64,000 bases of DNA from Motiliproteus sp041586735 (GTDB lineage Bacteria > Pseudomonadota > Gammaproteobacteria > Pseudomonadales > Balneatricaceae). Each line of letters begins with the position of its first letter. Within the stretch, counting starts at the first letter, position 1. A program made the position numbers and the translations under genes. Positions 29,544 to 38,277 of this stretch are shown here, one piece after another. Where the stretch lies: NCBI GenBank assembly GCA_041586735.1, contig JBFGZQ010000005.1:62001-126000 (forward strand), read 5' to 3'. The notes beneath the pieces were generated by a model. The model saw only the letters and a list, made by a program, of their open reading frames with translations. It had not been told where the DNA came from and did not search any database.

Positions 29544-29730
29544 TATTTCGTTGAGTGCTGATATGACTCCAACGCACTATGGCCATTCTCAATGATAATT
29601 TATCCGACGCTGACCTCGCTTGCACCTGCATGTTCACGGGATTAGTTACCATCAGCTTTTTTAGATTCTCAGAATTCTCTGCGGATCTCCTTTGTTCGAG
29701 GTTTTGTAACAGGGTATGAGGTGTTGGGAT

Positions 29731-30519
29731 ATGTATCGACCTTGGTTTGAAATTAAACGGCAGTTTATGCAGTTTATGCTGTTGGCGGTGCTGCTGATCA
29801 TGGGGAGTGGCCAGTGGACTTTGGCAGCCGGGTTACCCGACACCCTGGTTAGGGTCAAACCTTCGATCCTGGGGATTGGGACCTACCAACCTACAAGGCG
29901 TCCCCCTTCGCGTCTTATGGGTACCGGGTTTGTGGTGGGGGATGGCACCTTTGTTGTTACCAATGCCCATGTGGTTGACTTGGAGTTGGATAACCTTAAG
30001 CATGAGCGACTTATGGTGTTTTCTGGGAGCGGTAATAGTATGCGCATGCATGAGGCCAGTATTGCGAAGCTCGATCCTAATCATGATCTTGCGGTGTTGA
30101 AAATCTCCGCTAAACTGCCTGCGTTAACGCTCTCGGCTGCAGGCCGTGTTCGCGAGGGTGAGGTTTACGCTTTTACCGGCTTCCCCATCGGTGCGGTCTT
30201 GGGGCTCTACCCTGTGACACATCGGGGGATGATCTCCAGTATTACCCCCATGGCTATCCCCGCGTCATCATCGGCGCAGCTTGATGCGCGTAAAATCAGG
30301 CGGCTGAGGGATCCTGTTACCGCCTACCAGCTGGACGCTACCGCTTATCCTGGCAATAGTGGCAGTCCGTTGTTTGATATAGGCAGCGGAGATGTGGTTG
30401 CGGTAGTCAACAAGGTTTTTGTTAAGTCCACCAAAGAAGATGTCTTGAGTCAGCCTAGCGGGATCAGTTATGCGATTCCCATTCGCTATCTCAGGCCGCT
30501 GCTTGAAAAGCTACAGTAA
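29731..30519 (+). CDS. Trypsin-like serine protease, exported
   Basis: Exported protein of 262 aa with an N-terminal signal sequence (FMLLAVLLIMGSGQWTLAA) and a trypsin-like fold. The catalytic triad is visible: His in VVTNAHVVDLE, Asp in NHDLAVLKI, and Ser in YPGNSGSPLFD. No PDZ domain follows, unlike DegP/DegS. It ends two bases before prsK and is probably in its operon, so it may act on envelope or PEP-CTERM substrates or feed the sensor. ATG at 29731 has GAGG nine bases upstream; the ATG at 29716 overlaps that site. Confidence 0.85.
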   Translation: MYRPWFEIKRQFMQFMLLAVLLIMGSGQWTLAAGLPDTLVRVKPSILGIGTYQPTRRPPSRLMGTGFVVGDGTFVVTNAHVVDLELDNLKHERLMVFSGSGNSMRMHEASIAKLDPNHDLAVLKISAKLPALTLSAAGRVREGEVYAFTGFPIGAVLGLYPVTHRGMISSITPMAIPASSSAQLDARKIRRLRDPVTAYQLDATAYPGNSGSPLFDIGSGDVVAVVNKVFVKSTKEDVLSQPSGISYAIPIRYLRPLLEKLQ

Positions 30520-30521
30520 TT

Positions 30522-32573
30522 ATGGCTCTGTACGGTTTTTTTATAGCAGCGATAGTATTCGCAATCGTTTTCTTTCTCTGTCTCGCTATCTGGCGGGAGC
30601 GCCTACTAGGCATTTGGTTACAACTGGCACTGCTGACCACCGCGCTGTGGTCCGGCTATCTCGTTTTCGCATCCTTTCAAAGTGAGTTCAACCCCGCCAA
30701 TCAGGTGTTTGTCGAGCTGTTACGAAATACCGCCTGGTTATTATTCATGCTCAAGCTGCTTGATTTTGGCCGCGGTGGTCAGGACTTCTGGTCACTCAAA
30801 TCCCCATGGTTGGCGGTGTTTAGCGCGTTGGTGTTACTAGCTTTTAATCTGCTTGAGGTGTTTGGTGTTGCATTTTTTGCCGGGCTGGGTATCTCCTGGG
30901 GATATTTTGCCCCCCTGGTGTTAGTGACGGCGGTGCTGGTAGTGACGGAGCAATGGTTTCGTAATATCTCTGCCGAGCAGCGCTGGCCGGTTAAGTTTTT
31001 GCTCCTCAGTGTTTGTTTGATCTTCGGCTACGATTTTTTACTCTATTCCGAGGCATTGCTGTTCAAACGCATCGATGCAGATTTTTGGCAGGCTAGGGGA
31101 TTCGTAGCTGCACTGGCAGCGCCGCTGATTGCGATTTCGGTATCTCGGACTCGAGGATGGAATCGAGAGCTTAGAGTCTCTCGTAAAGCCATTTTCTTCT
31201 CGACAACGCTATTGCTGTCGGGGCTCTACTTGTTGGTGATGAGCGTTGTTGGTTATTATTTGCGCTGGTTCGGAGGCAGTGCGGGTAATGCCATTCAGAT
31301 TGTATTCATCGTTGCGGCGTTGACACTATTTGTGTTGTTGGTCAGTTCAGGGCGTTCGCGCGCGTTGGTGGCCGTTTGGCTAAACAAGCATTTTCTCAGT
31401 TATAAATATGACTATCGTAATGAATGGATGCAGGCCAATGCTCGGTTTGCATCGTTACCGATGGATGAGCGCTATTATCAGGAGTTGTTGCGGGGCGTTA
31501 CCGAGCCTCTGGGTAGCCCAGGTGGCGTACTTTGGGTGGTGGGGACGGATCAGCTCCTTGGACGTTATACCAGCAGTGTCGAGTCTCAAGTGACGCTCGA
31601 TGCTGCTGCTGATCGAGAGCTACTCGATTTTTTGGGAAACACCGGCTGGGTGATCAATCTGCATGAGTACCGAGACGATCCTACTCTCTATCGCTCAATC
31701 CGACTTCGAGAGCAGTGGTTGTCGGGTGATATGTGGCTGTTGGTTCCTTTGCTGCATCAGTCTCGCTTAGTCGGCGTGGCGGGGCTGTCGCAACCTCAAG
31801 TAGAGCACCCGATTAACTGGGAAGATTTCGACCTGCTCAAGGCCTTGGGTGGTCAGTTAGCGGCTATGATTGAACTTAAGCGTACGAATGATTCGTTATC
31901 AGAGGCGCGCCAGTTTGAAGCGTTTAACCGTCTCTCGGCGTTTGTGGTCCATGATCTGAAAAATATTGTCGCCCAGCTGTCTTTGGTGGTGAAAAACGCC
32001 GAGCGGCATAAGCACAACCCCGAGTTTGTGGATGATGCCCTGGATACCCTAGGCAATGCCGTGTCGCGCATGAATCGACTGTTGAGTCAGTTGCGCAAGC
32101 AGACTCAGGTGTTGATACCTGCGGATGTGGTTGAGCTAAGTACCTTGGTTGACACTGTCGTACAGCGCCAATCCGTTGGTTTGCCCGTTCCAGTATTTAT
32201 GTCGGGCCTACAAGGGCTTAGAGTAAAAATAGATCAACAGCGGCTGACGGATGTGCTCTGTCACTTGGTACAAAATGCCCAGGACGCGACGCCAGATATG
32301 GGTCATATAGAGATAACACTAGAAAAACAAGATCATGAGGTTATCCTAGAGGTTATTGATAGCGGCTGCGGAATGGACCCTGAATTTATTCGGGATCGTT
32401 TGTTTAAGCCGTTCGACACCACCAAAGGCAGTGCTGGAATGGGTATAGGTGCCTACGAAGCGCAGCAGTTTTTTAAGGCTAATCAGGGGAACTTGGAGGT
32501 CCAGAGTCAGCCCGGCGAAGGGACTCGGCTAAGGCTTCGGTTGCCGATTTTTGATCCATCCATTCAGCAGTGA
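30522..32573 (+). CDS. prsK: PrsK, PEP-CTERM system sensor histidine kinase
   Basis: Sensor kinase of 683 aa. The first 280 residues hold about eight membrane helices. A GAF-like region follows. The phospho-acceptor His477 lies in FVVHDLKNIVAQLSLVVKNA, and the ATPase domain has NAQDATPD, IDSGCGMDP and GMGIGAYEAQQF. The unusual H-box and the many helices are typical of PrsK, found only with exosortase systems. It lies directly after the protease gene and before prsR, its partner. Confidence 0.92.
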   Translation: MALYGFFIAAIVFAIVFFLCLAIWRERLLGIWLQLALLTTALWSGYLVFASFQSEFNPANQVFVELLRNTAWLLFMLKLLDFGRGGQDFWSLKSPWLAVFSALVLLAFNLLEVFGVAFFAGLGISWGYFAPLVLVTAVLVVTEQWFRNISAEQRWPVKFLLLSVCLIFGYDFLLYSEALLFKRIDADFWQARGFVAALAAPLIAISVSRTRGWNRELRVSRKAIFFSTTLLLSGLYLLVMSVVGYYLRWFGGSAGNAIQIVFIVAALTLFVLLVSSGRSRALVAVWLNKHFLSYKYDYRNEWMQANARFASLPMDERYYQELLRGVTEPLGSPGGVLWVVGTDQLLGRYTSSVESQVTLDAAADRELLDFLGNTGWVINLHEYRDDPTLYRSIRLREQWLSGDMWLLVPLLHQSRLVGVAGLSQPQVEHPINWEDFDLLKALGGQLAAMIELKRTNDSLSEARQFEAFNRLSAFVVHDLKNIVAQLSLVVKNAERHKHNPEFVDDALDTLGNAVSRMNRLLSQLRKQTQVLIPADVVELSTLVDTVVQRQSVGLPVPVFMSGLQGLRVKIDQQRLTDVLCHLVQNAQDATPDMGHIEITLEKQDHEVILEVIDSGCGMDPEFIRDRLFKPFDTTKGSAGMGIGAYEAQQFFKANQGNLEVQSQPGEGTRLRLRLPIFDPSIQQ

Positions 32574-32580
32574 GAGTCAC

Positions 32581-33957
32581 GTGAATCAAAACAAGGAAGC
32601 TAAAGTTCTGTTGATTGTCGAGGATGATTTTGGGTTGCAGAAGCAACTCAAATGGTGCTTTGAGCAGTACCAACTGGTGTTTGCTGAAGATGAGAGTTCG
32701 GCGATTAAGCAGCTACGTCGCTATGAGCCTGAGGTGGTGACCCTGGATCTCGGCCTGCCGCCTGATCCTGCTAACGCCACGGTGGGACTCGCCATTCTTG
32801 AACAGATACTGAAACTGGCACCTCATACCAAGGTGATCGTGGTAACGGGTAATGATGACCAGTCCAATGCGGTGCGAGCGGTGGGCATGGGAGCGTACGA
32901 CTTTTACCAGAAACCGCTGGATCCCGATGTGCTATCGCTGGTGGTAGATCGCGCGTTTAAACTCTCCCTGCTAGAGCAGGAAAATCGTCGCTTAGCGGCT
33001 GTTGCGACACCGCTCGATGGTTTGATCGCCGCATCCGTTGAGATGCGTAACATCTGTCGCATGGTTGAAAAAATTGCCCCAGCTGATATCAGTGCGCTGT
33101 TGTTGGGCGAGAGCGGTACCGGTAAAGAGGTGATCGCCAAGGCGATCCATGGGCTGAGCCCCCGTGCTGCTGGGCGCTTTGTGGCGATTAACTGTGCATC
33201 TATCCCTGAGAATTTGCTTGAGAGTGAGTTGTTTGGCTACGAAAAAGGCGCTTTTACCGGTGCTGCCAAGCAGACCCCCGGAAAGATCGAAACCGCCGAT
33301 GGTGGTACGCTGTTTCTCGATGAGATAGGCGATATGCCGTTGCCATTACAGGCTAAGTTACTGCGTTTTTTGCAAGACAAGAGCGTAGAGCGGATCGGTG
33401 GTCGGCAGGAGATCGCGGTGGATGTGCGGATCATCAGTGCGACCCATCAGAACCTGGAGCAGATGATCATCGATGGCGGTTTCAGGGAGGATCTATTCTA
33501 TCGTCTTAGCGAATTCACCATCAATATTCCTCCGCTTCGTGAGCGTCCCGGTGATGCGGTGGTGATAGCCCGGGTATTATTGGATCGCTATTCAAAGGCT
33601 CAAGGGCGTCAGTTACGCGGCTTTACTGACAAGGCCTGCCAAGCCATCGCAGCATTCGCGTGGCCAGGTAATATTCGTGAGCTGGAAAATAAGGTTAAGC
33701 GCGCGGTGATCATGGCCGATGGCCAGCAGGTCAGTGAGTTGGATCTGGACTTGGTTGTTGCCGAGCCGCTAGAACAGCTGCCGCTGAATCTAAAACAAGC
33801 CAGGGATGAGGCGGAGAGGCGAGTGGTACTGATGGCTTTGGGGCAGACCGAAAATAATATCTCCAAGGCCTCGGAGCTATTGGGGGTTACTAGGCCGACT
33901 CTGTATGCATTGTTGGCTAAGCTTGATATTCAAATTACCGCGCTAGTAACGTCATAA
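32581..33957 (+). CDS. prsR: PrsR, sigma-54 response regulator of PEP-CTERM systems
   Basis: Transcription activator of about 458 aa in three domains. The receiver domain has the phospho-acceptor Asp56 (VVTLDLGLP). The AAA+ sigma-54 interaction domain has Walker A GESGTGKE near residue 177, the GAFTGA loop near 223, and LFLDEIGDMP. A Fis-type DNA-binding helix pair ends the protein (NISKASELLGVTRPTLYALLAKL). It should open RpoN promoters after phosphorylation by PrsK. GTG at 32581 matches the family N-terminus; an ATG at 32551 overlaps prsK. Confidence 0.92.
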   Translation: MNQNKEAKVLLIVEDDFGLQKQLKWCFEQYQLVFAEDESSAIKQLRRYEPEVVTLDLGLPPDPANATVGLAILEQILKLAPHTKVIVVTGNDDQSNAVRAVGMGAYDFYQKPLDPDVLSLVVDRAFKLSLLEQENRRLAAVATPLDGLIAASVEMRNICRMVEKIAPADISALLLGESGTGKEVIAKAIHGLSPRAAGRFVAINCASIPENLLESELFGYEKGAFTGAAKQTPGKIETADGGTLFLDEIGDMPLPLQAKLLRFLQDKSVERIGGRQEIAVDVRIISATHQNLEQMIIDGGFREDLFYRLSEFTINIPPLRERPGDAVVIARVLLDRYSKAQGRQLRGFTDKACQAIAAFAWPGNIRELENKVKRAVIMADGQQVSELDLDLVVAEPLEQLPLNLKQARDEAERRVVLMALGQTENNISKASELLGVTRPTLYALLAKLDIQITALVTS

Positions 33958-33960
33958 ATG

Positions 33961-33993
33961 AGCATTAATAATGCTTTCTCTGATAATGCTTTT
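33961..33993. terminator. Possible terminator between prsR and the nucleotidyltransferase gene
   Basis: AGCATT can pair with AATGCT at 33970-33975 or with AATGCT at 33985-33990; the second is followed by a run of T. The genes converge here. Confidence 0.4.
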
Positions 33994-35079
33994 TTAGGGG
34001 GCTTGCTCCATAGCCTTGTTGCGATATTTTATGGGGTTAATTATCGCCTTCCTGAATAGGTGCGGGATCAGTGTTGTTAATGGCATTTTGAGCCAATGAG
34101 ATCGTATTAGAAGTAGGGTTCTGGCTGTTTTGCTGAAGGCGTCTTCGCAAGATGAATGCTGAGGTAGTAGCGCTCGATCAAATAAGCGGTCCATAAACAT
34201 CAGGATCATAAGATTGGGCTGGTGCTGCTTGGCCATGTCTTGAATCGCCGAAGGGATAGGAGAATCAAGATGGCGCTGAGCGTACCTAAGACAGTAAAAC
34301 AGAAGTCTGCCCACCCCTAACTGAGCGGCTCTATCCTGTAATCGCGGCCAGAAATCATCGTTATCATCGCTAAACTGGCGGATCATCAGGTCTAGGTCTG
34401 AAAGGTCCCGAAAACCGTGAATGAATTCTCCTGAGCATAATAGGTGGACCGCGGAGTGGAGTAGTCTGTCTTCTGGAGATAGGGTTAGCTGCTTCGGCGA
34501 GATTGTCTGTTGAAGTACAGCGCTATCTATTCGGACGCGGCCAATTAACGGTAGCAGGTTATGATGAACGTCTAGCGCAGTTCCCCGTTGTTGATGGATT
34601 AAGGCCGGAATTTCATGCATCCAACGCCGATAGTACTGTTCGTCGTATTCATCTAGGGCCTCTTGCTCCCAGCCCTTCCATTTGAAAAACTGCTCTGCGG
34701 TTGCTAAGTAACGCCTTGGAATAAAAATGTCGACATCAGAAAACAGCCTTCCGCTAGCCGCCTGATCCTCGGCGATAATATAGGCCGCTCCCTTAAGGAA
34801 TAGGGGGGTGATTCCAGCAGGCTTTAGTGTTTTTATAATATCGTCAATCTCGATTTTGACATCTTCTGCATGAGCGTTGGCTTTTGCCTGAGCTGATTTT
34901 AGATGCATGTGGGCCTGCTCAGGCATCTCAATATTATGAGACTCGAACAGACCCATCACTCGGGCAAGCAAACTACTACAGTAGCCTTGCTGAATCAGAA
35001 GATCCCATCCCTGAGGTGATAGTTGTTGCGCATACTTGGGATCGATTAATACGCGTGCCAGAATAGGTGTTTTGATCAT
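33994..35079 (-). CDS. Nucleotidyltransferase-like protein of the HPr-rel-A cluster
   Basis: Protein of 361 aa resembling the NTP_transf_5 family. The key region reads LFLKGAAYIIAEDQAASGRLFSDVDIFIPRRYL, with Lys, Arg and the SDVD metal-binding Asp pair typical of this nucleotidyltransferase branch. It overlaps the HprK-like gene by 4 nt (ATGA). Members sit beside HprK-related kinases and PqqD-like proteins; their target is not known. It may attach a nucleotide to the peptide or protein handled by the cluster (inference). Confidence 0.8.
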   Translation of the reverse strand: MIKTPILARVLIDPKYAQQLSPQGWDLLIQQGYCSSLLARVMGLFESHNIEMPEQAHMHLKSAQAKANAHAEDVKIEIDDIIKTLKPAGITPLFLKGAAYIIAEDQAASGRLFSDVDIFIPRRYLATAEQFFKWKGWEQEALDEYDEQYYRRWMHEIPALIHQQRGTALDVHHNLLPLIGRVRIDSAVLQQTISPKQLTLSPEDRLLHSAVHLLCSGEFIHGFRDLSDLDLMIRQFSDDNDDFWPRLQDRAAQLGVGRLLFYCLRYAQRHLDSPIPSAIQDMAKQHQPNLMILMFMDRLFDRALLPQHSSCEDAFSKTARTLLLIRSHWLKMPLTTLIPHLFRKAIINPIKYRNKAMEQAP

Positions 35080-35939
35080 CGCATTAACGTCTCAATACGT
35101 TCAATGGCATCATCCAGGTTGCCATCATAAATTAGTTCGTAGCAGCGACACTGGCGGACAAATTGATTCAACGCTTTAAATCCATCGCTCCCCAAGATTC
35201 CGTAGTTAAACGTCTGTTCAGCCAGCCGCATCATAGCATCGGCGGGGTGTAGTTGGTTAAGTGCAGTGCTAAAGGAGGCGCCGTACCTGGGGAAGATCAG
35301 CACTTTAGGTGCCGCGTTGCAATTGAGCGAATCGGTAGCAATCGTTGGTGGGCGCAGATAGGCGATGGTTCCTTTGTGGGTGTCGCGGATCGGCTGGGTA
35401 AAGTTTAGATCGGGGTAGATTTTTTTGATGATATCAATAGAGCCGTCTTTTAGGGCGACAGGTCTTGGGTTCGGCGCAATCGTTTGTGTCTGCGGGTTGT
35501 AGAGGGTGAGTTCGTCCGATAGTAATCGCCAAGTTGATCTGAATGCCAAGGCTGCGCAGAGGGTGCTCTTTCCTGATCCTGGCGCGCCCGGTAGGATCAA
35601 TGCACTATCGCCTTGTGCAAGCACTGCTGCATGGATGAATAGGTAATTATTCAGGTGGTTGGTGATGCACCAGTTTAGTCCCCACTCAAGGAGCGGAAAG
35701 GCATGCTCGTAAGGTAGCGGGCTGAAGAAGCAACGCTCGGAAAATGTGAACTTGGCTTGTTTTAAAAAAAAGTTGTCCAAAGAGCGGTGTTGGCAGACCC
35801 GAATATGGAAGTCGCAGAAAGTATAGGGGATGGACTCTACCCTGTAGAGAGCGTCGACCCGTTGGCTGACGTTCGGTATGTCCGTTGCTAAGCACACAGT
35901 ATATCGACCGGAGGTAAAAAAAAGTTCCTTGGTGGTCAA
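35076..35939 (-). CDS. HprK-related kinase A (HprK-rel-A)
   Basis: Protein of 287 aa like the C-terminal kinase part of HPr kinase/phosphorylase. It has a Walker A loop (LILPGAPGSGKSTLCAALAF), then LLSDELTLY and PNPRPVALKDGSIDII, which match the HprK-rel-A pattern. No HPr gene is nearby, so the substrate is not classical HPr. It would phosphorylate a protein or small molecule within the cluster. Between the PqqD-like gene (32-nt gap) and the nucleotidyltransferase gene (4-nt overlap). Confidence 0.82.
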   Translation of the reverse strand: MTTKELFFTSGRYTVCLATDIPNVSQRVDALYRVESIPYTFCDFHIRVCQHRSLDNFFLKQAKFTFSERCFFSPLPYEHAFPLLEWGLNWCITNHLNNYLFIHAAVLAQGDSALILPGAPGSGKSTLCAALAFRSTWRLLSDELTLYNPQTQTIAPNPRPVALKDGSIDIIKKIYPDLNFTQPIRDTHKGTIAYLRPPTIATDSLNCNAAPKVLIFPRYGASFSTALNQLHPADAMMRLAEQTFNYGILGSDGFKALNQFVRQCRCYELIYDGNLDDAIERIETLMR

Positions 35940-35971
35940 AGCTATTCCTTACAGGCCTATTGGTGATGGAG

Positions 35972-36259
35972 TTATGAGGCTGCTGGTTGAATAAGGCCAA
36001 ACTCGACGAGCTTTTGCAAGGAGCTATCTAGGTTATGATCATTAATCTGTGGAGATGCTGGGATACGCTTTACGAGATCGCTGTAGAAGCCGCGGTGATG
36101 TTGGTCAAAAAAGCGGAACAGTTCGGCATCTACGCCTTCAAGCAGCAAGGTGGTTTTTGTTTTAACCAAGTAGATACAGGACTTATCGCGGTGCTGTTCA
36201 AGGTGGTATTGTGACCGAGAAAGTGTATTCCAAGACGCTTCCTCTATTGTTGCTGCCAT
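35972..36259 (-). CDS. PqqD-like peptide chaperone of the HPr-rel-A system
   Basis: Protein of 95 aa with the PqqD winged-helix pattern: a strand-rich start (SQYHLEQHRDKSCIYLV), LLLEGVDAELFRFFDQHH and LQKLVEFGLIQP at the end. PqqD-like domains bind leader peptides and hand them to modifying enzymes. Its ATG directly abuts the TAG stop of the exported-protein gene upstream, so the two are coupled. This makes that protein the likely client. Confidence 0.8.
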   Translation of the reverse strand: MAATIEEASWNTLSRSQYHLEQHRDKSCIYLVKTKTTLLLEGVDAELFRFFDQHHRGFYSDLVKRIPASPQINDHNLDSSLQKLVEFGLIQPAAS

Positions 36260-36937
36260 CTAGTGGTAGGTCTCCTTGAGCAAATCAACCAGATCATTGT
36301 CGCTCATTGGAGACGGTGGGATAAGCTCCCCTGAGGCTGTGGTTGCTTGACCTGTATTCCATAGGTCAATGATCTGAACGACTGAAAAATAGGGGATGCC
36401 CTGTTTGGCCGCAAACGTGGCATTCAAAAATGCGTTGCAGATCTCCCGGCTAAGTACCTGCCCGTTGGTCAGGACTTCTAGCAAAATTGGGTCATTATCG
36501 TCCGGGGTGTACGTTGCGCCTCCGAGAAATGCCTGTGCTAATTCGGTAAATTCAGCGTCGGTAATATTATCTCCCCAACTAACCGCCTTTTTAGTCTTGA
36601 TTTTCGGTGGTTTAGGACCGAATACATAGCTGAATTTGGTGAAGGGGGTGATGGGACTAACGATGATCCAATCGGGATCGCCGCTAAGCACGGTTTTCCA
36701 GCCGCCATGGCTGTAGGTGTTGCAAGGCGTGGTTTCGTAATTGGGGTGATGAGAGAGATGCGTGCCCGCTTGGATCGACCCAAATCCTGACAGGGTGCAG
36801 ATCTGCCCGAAAGCAGGGCGATGTGCCAATGAAATTAACACCGGCGCCGATACCGCAAGCCCTTTGATCAGCTTGCGTTTAGACGGCTGCTTCGGGGCTT
36901 GTGCCTGATCAGATGATCCCTTAATTTTTTCGTCCAT
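36260..36937 (-). CDS. Exported protein with leader-like N-terminus, first gene of HPr-rel-A cluster
   Basis: Protein of 225 aa. A charged N-terminus of about 20 residues is followed by SKRKLIKGLAVSAPVLISL and a likely cleavage after AFGQ. This looks like a signal peptide with a Tat-like KR pair, and similar leader proteins occur in other HPr-rel-A clusters. The mature part has a few Cys (QICTLSGFG, TPCNTY, REICNAF) and no known domain. It is the first gene of the four-gene operon and has a sigma-54-like element upstream. ATG at 36937 has GGTGGA eight bases upstream. Confidence 0.7.
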   Translation of the reverse strand: MDEKIKGSSDQAQAPKQPSKRKLIKGLAVSAPVLISLAHRPAFGQICTLSGFGSIQAGTHLSHHPNYETTPCNTYSHGGWKTVLSGDPDWIIVSPITPFTKFSYVFGPKPPKIKTKKAVSWGDNITDAEFTELAQAFLGGATYTPDDNDPILLEVLTNGQVLSREICNAFLNATFAAKQGIPYFSVVQIIDLWNTGQATTASGELIPPSPMSDNDLVDLLKETYH

Positions 36938-36977
36938 CACTACGATCCACCGTTATCTCTGAGTTCTGAATTAAGCA

Positions 36978-36995
36978 CTGCAAAAAATGGGCCTA
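36978..36995 (-). promoter_or_regulatory. Sigma-54-like -24/-12 promoter of the HPr-rel-A cluster
   Basis: On the minus strand the sequence TAGGCCCATTTTTTGCA has GG (complement of 36992-36993) and GC (complement of 36980-36981) ten bases apart, with a perfect TTGCA -12 part. It lies about 40 nt upstream of the first gene. PrsR, encoded 3 kb away, is the obvious candidate activator. Confidence 0.55.
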
Positions 36996-37227
36996 CGGAT
37001 TGCTGTGTTTTATTTATTGATAATAAAGGGTTTTATTAATGCATCTAATCTTGGTGTAAAAAAAACAGACACTTTTTTCCTCGAGTGCTGCTGTTTACGT
37101 AGTCTCAATAGTAGCACCTGAGCAATCGCGGTGTATTTTTTACCATCTGGAATCTGTATTCAGCGGCTCTTTCGAACTGTGGTACATTACCCGCCTATTT
37201 TCACTCTAAAATTCTAAGGAGTTCTGT

Positions 37228-37860
37228 GTGTTAGAGCTGGTCAAATCTGGTGGTTGGTTGATGCTGCCAATTTTGTTGTGTTCGGTGATGGCACTGGCTA
37301 TCGCGGTTGAACGGTTGTGGACGCTGCGTCAGGGACGCATCGCGCCTAAGCATCTGGTGGCGGATGTGTGGCAGTTGGTGCAGAAAAATGCGCTGACCGC
37401 CGAGAAATTGACTGAGATTCGTAACAGCTCGGCATTGGGACAAATTTTGGTCAGTGGGCTGAATAACTCACGCCATGGTCGCGAGATCATGAAGGAGAGT
37501 ATAGAAGAGACGGCCTCCAAGGTGATCCATGAGTTGGAGCGTTTTCTGAACCCCTTGGGGACCATTGCGGCTATCGCACCTTTGCTGGGTCTGTTGGGCA
37601 CAGTGGTGGGGATGATTAAGGTGTTCAGCGAGATCATGATTCAGGGTACCGGTAATGCCAACGTGTTGGCCGGTGGGATCTCGGAGGCGCTGATCACCAC
37701 CGCGGCGGGTTTGACGGTGGCGATCCCTGCGGTGGTGATGCATCGTTACTTTATCAGGAGGGTCGATTTCTTAGTGATCGAGATGGAGCAGGAAGCGGTC
37801 AAGCTGGTCGAGGTGATTCACGGTGATCGTGAGGTTGATTTTGAGCAGGTTGCCTCGTGA
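37228..37860 (+). CDS. exbB: ExbB/TolQ-family proton channel protein
   Basis: Inner-membrane protein of 210 aa with three helices and the MotA/TolQ/ExbB core (LNPLGTIAAIAPLLGLLGTVVGMIKVFSEI and ALITTAAGLTVAIPAVVMHRYF). It works with the next gene product to use proton motive force, usually for TonB-dependent uptake. The start is GTG with AAGGAG at 37216-37221. It opens a long operon: exbB-exbD-lpxK-trm112-kdsB, all tightly packed. Confidence 0.92.
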   Translation: MLELVKSGGWLMLPILLCSVMALAIAVERLWTLRQGRIAPKHLVADVWQLVQKNALTAEKLTEIRNSSALGQILVSGLNNSRHGREIMKESIEETASKVIHELERFLNPLGTIAAIAPLLGLLGTVVGMIKVFSEIMIQGTGNANVLAGGISEALITTAAGLTVAIPAVVMHRYFIRRVDFLVIEMEQEAVKLVEVIHGDREVDFEQVAS

Positions 37861-38276
37861 AGTTTAAGCGCCAACATACCTCAGAGCTTGATGTTAACTT
37901 AACGCCACTGATCGACGTGGTGTTTCTATTGCTGATCTTTTTTATGGTGTCGACCACGTTTACCAAAGAGGCGCATCTGAATATCAATCTGCCCAAAGCC
38001 AGTGGTGAGGCGGCCAGCGAGGCAGCCTTGGTGATCGATATCGCCATTAGTGCCGATGGCAGTTACCGCATCAATGATCAGCGCTTAATCAATGGTCAGC
38101 TGGATACGATCAAGCGCGCTATTTTGAAGGCGGCCCGGAATAAAGAGGGGCTGCCGGTGATCATTACCGCTGATGCCCAGGCGCCCCACCAGGCGGTGGT
38201 CTCGGCGATGGACGCGGCGGGCCAGCTCGGTTTTGTGCAGTTAAGTATCACCACCCGTAGTCCCGAGAGCCGCTAG
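37857..38276 (+). CDS. exbD: ExbD/TolR-family protein
   Basis: Protein of 139 aa with one N-terminal helix that carries the essential Asp (LDVNLTPLIDVVFLLLIFFMVST) and a periplasmic domain. It partners ExbB. Start GTG overlaps the exbB stop by 4 nt (GTGA). The exbBD-lpxK order is as in Pseudomonas. Confidence 0.92.
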   Translation: MKFKRQHTSELDVNLTPLIDVVFLLLIFFMVSTTFTKEAHLNINLPKASGEAASEAALVIDIAISADGSYRINDQRLINGQLDTIKRAILKAARNKEGLPVIITADAQAPHQAVVSAMDAAGQLGFVQLSITTRSPESR

Positions 38277-38277
38277 C

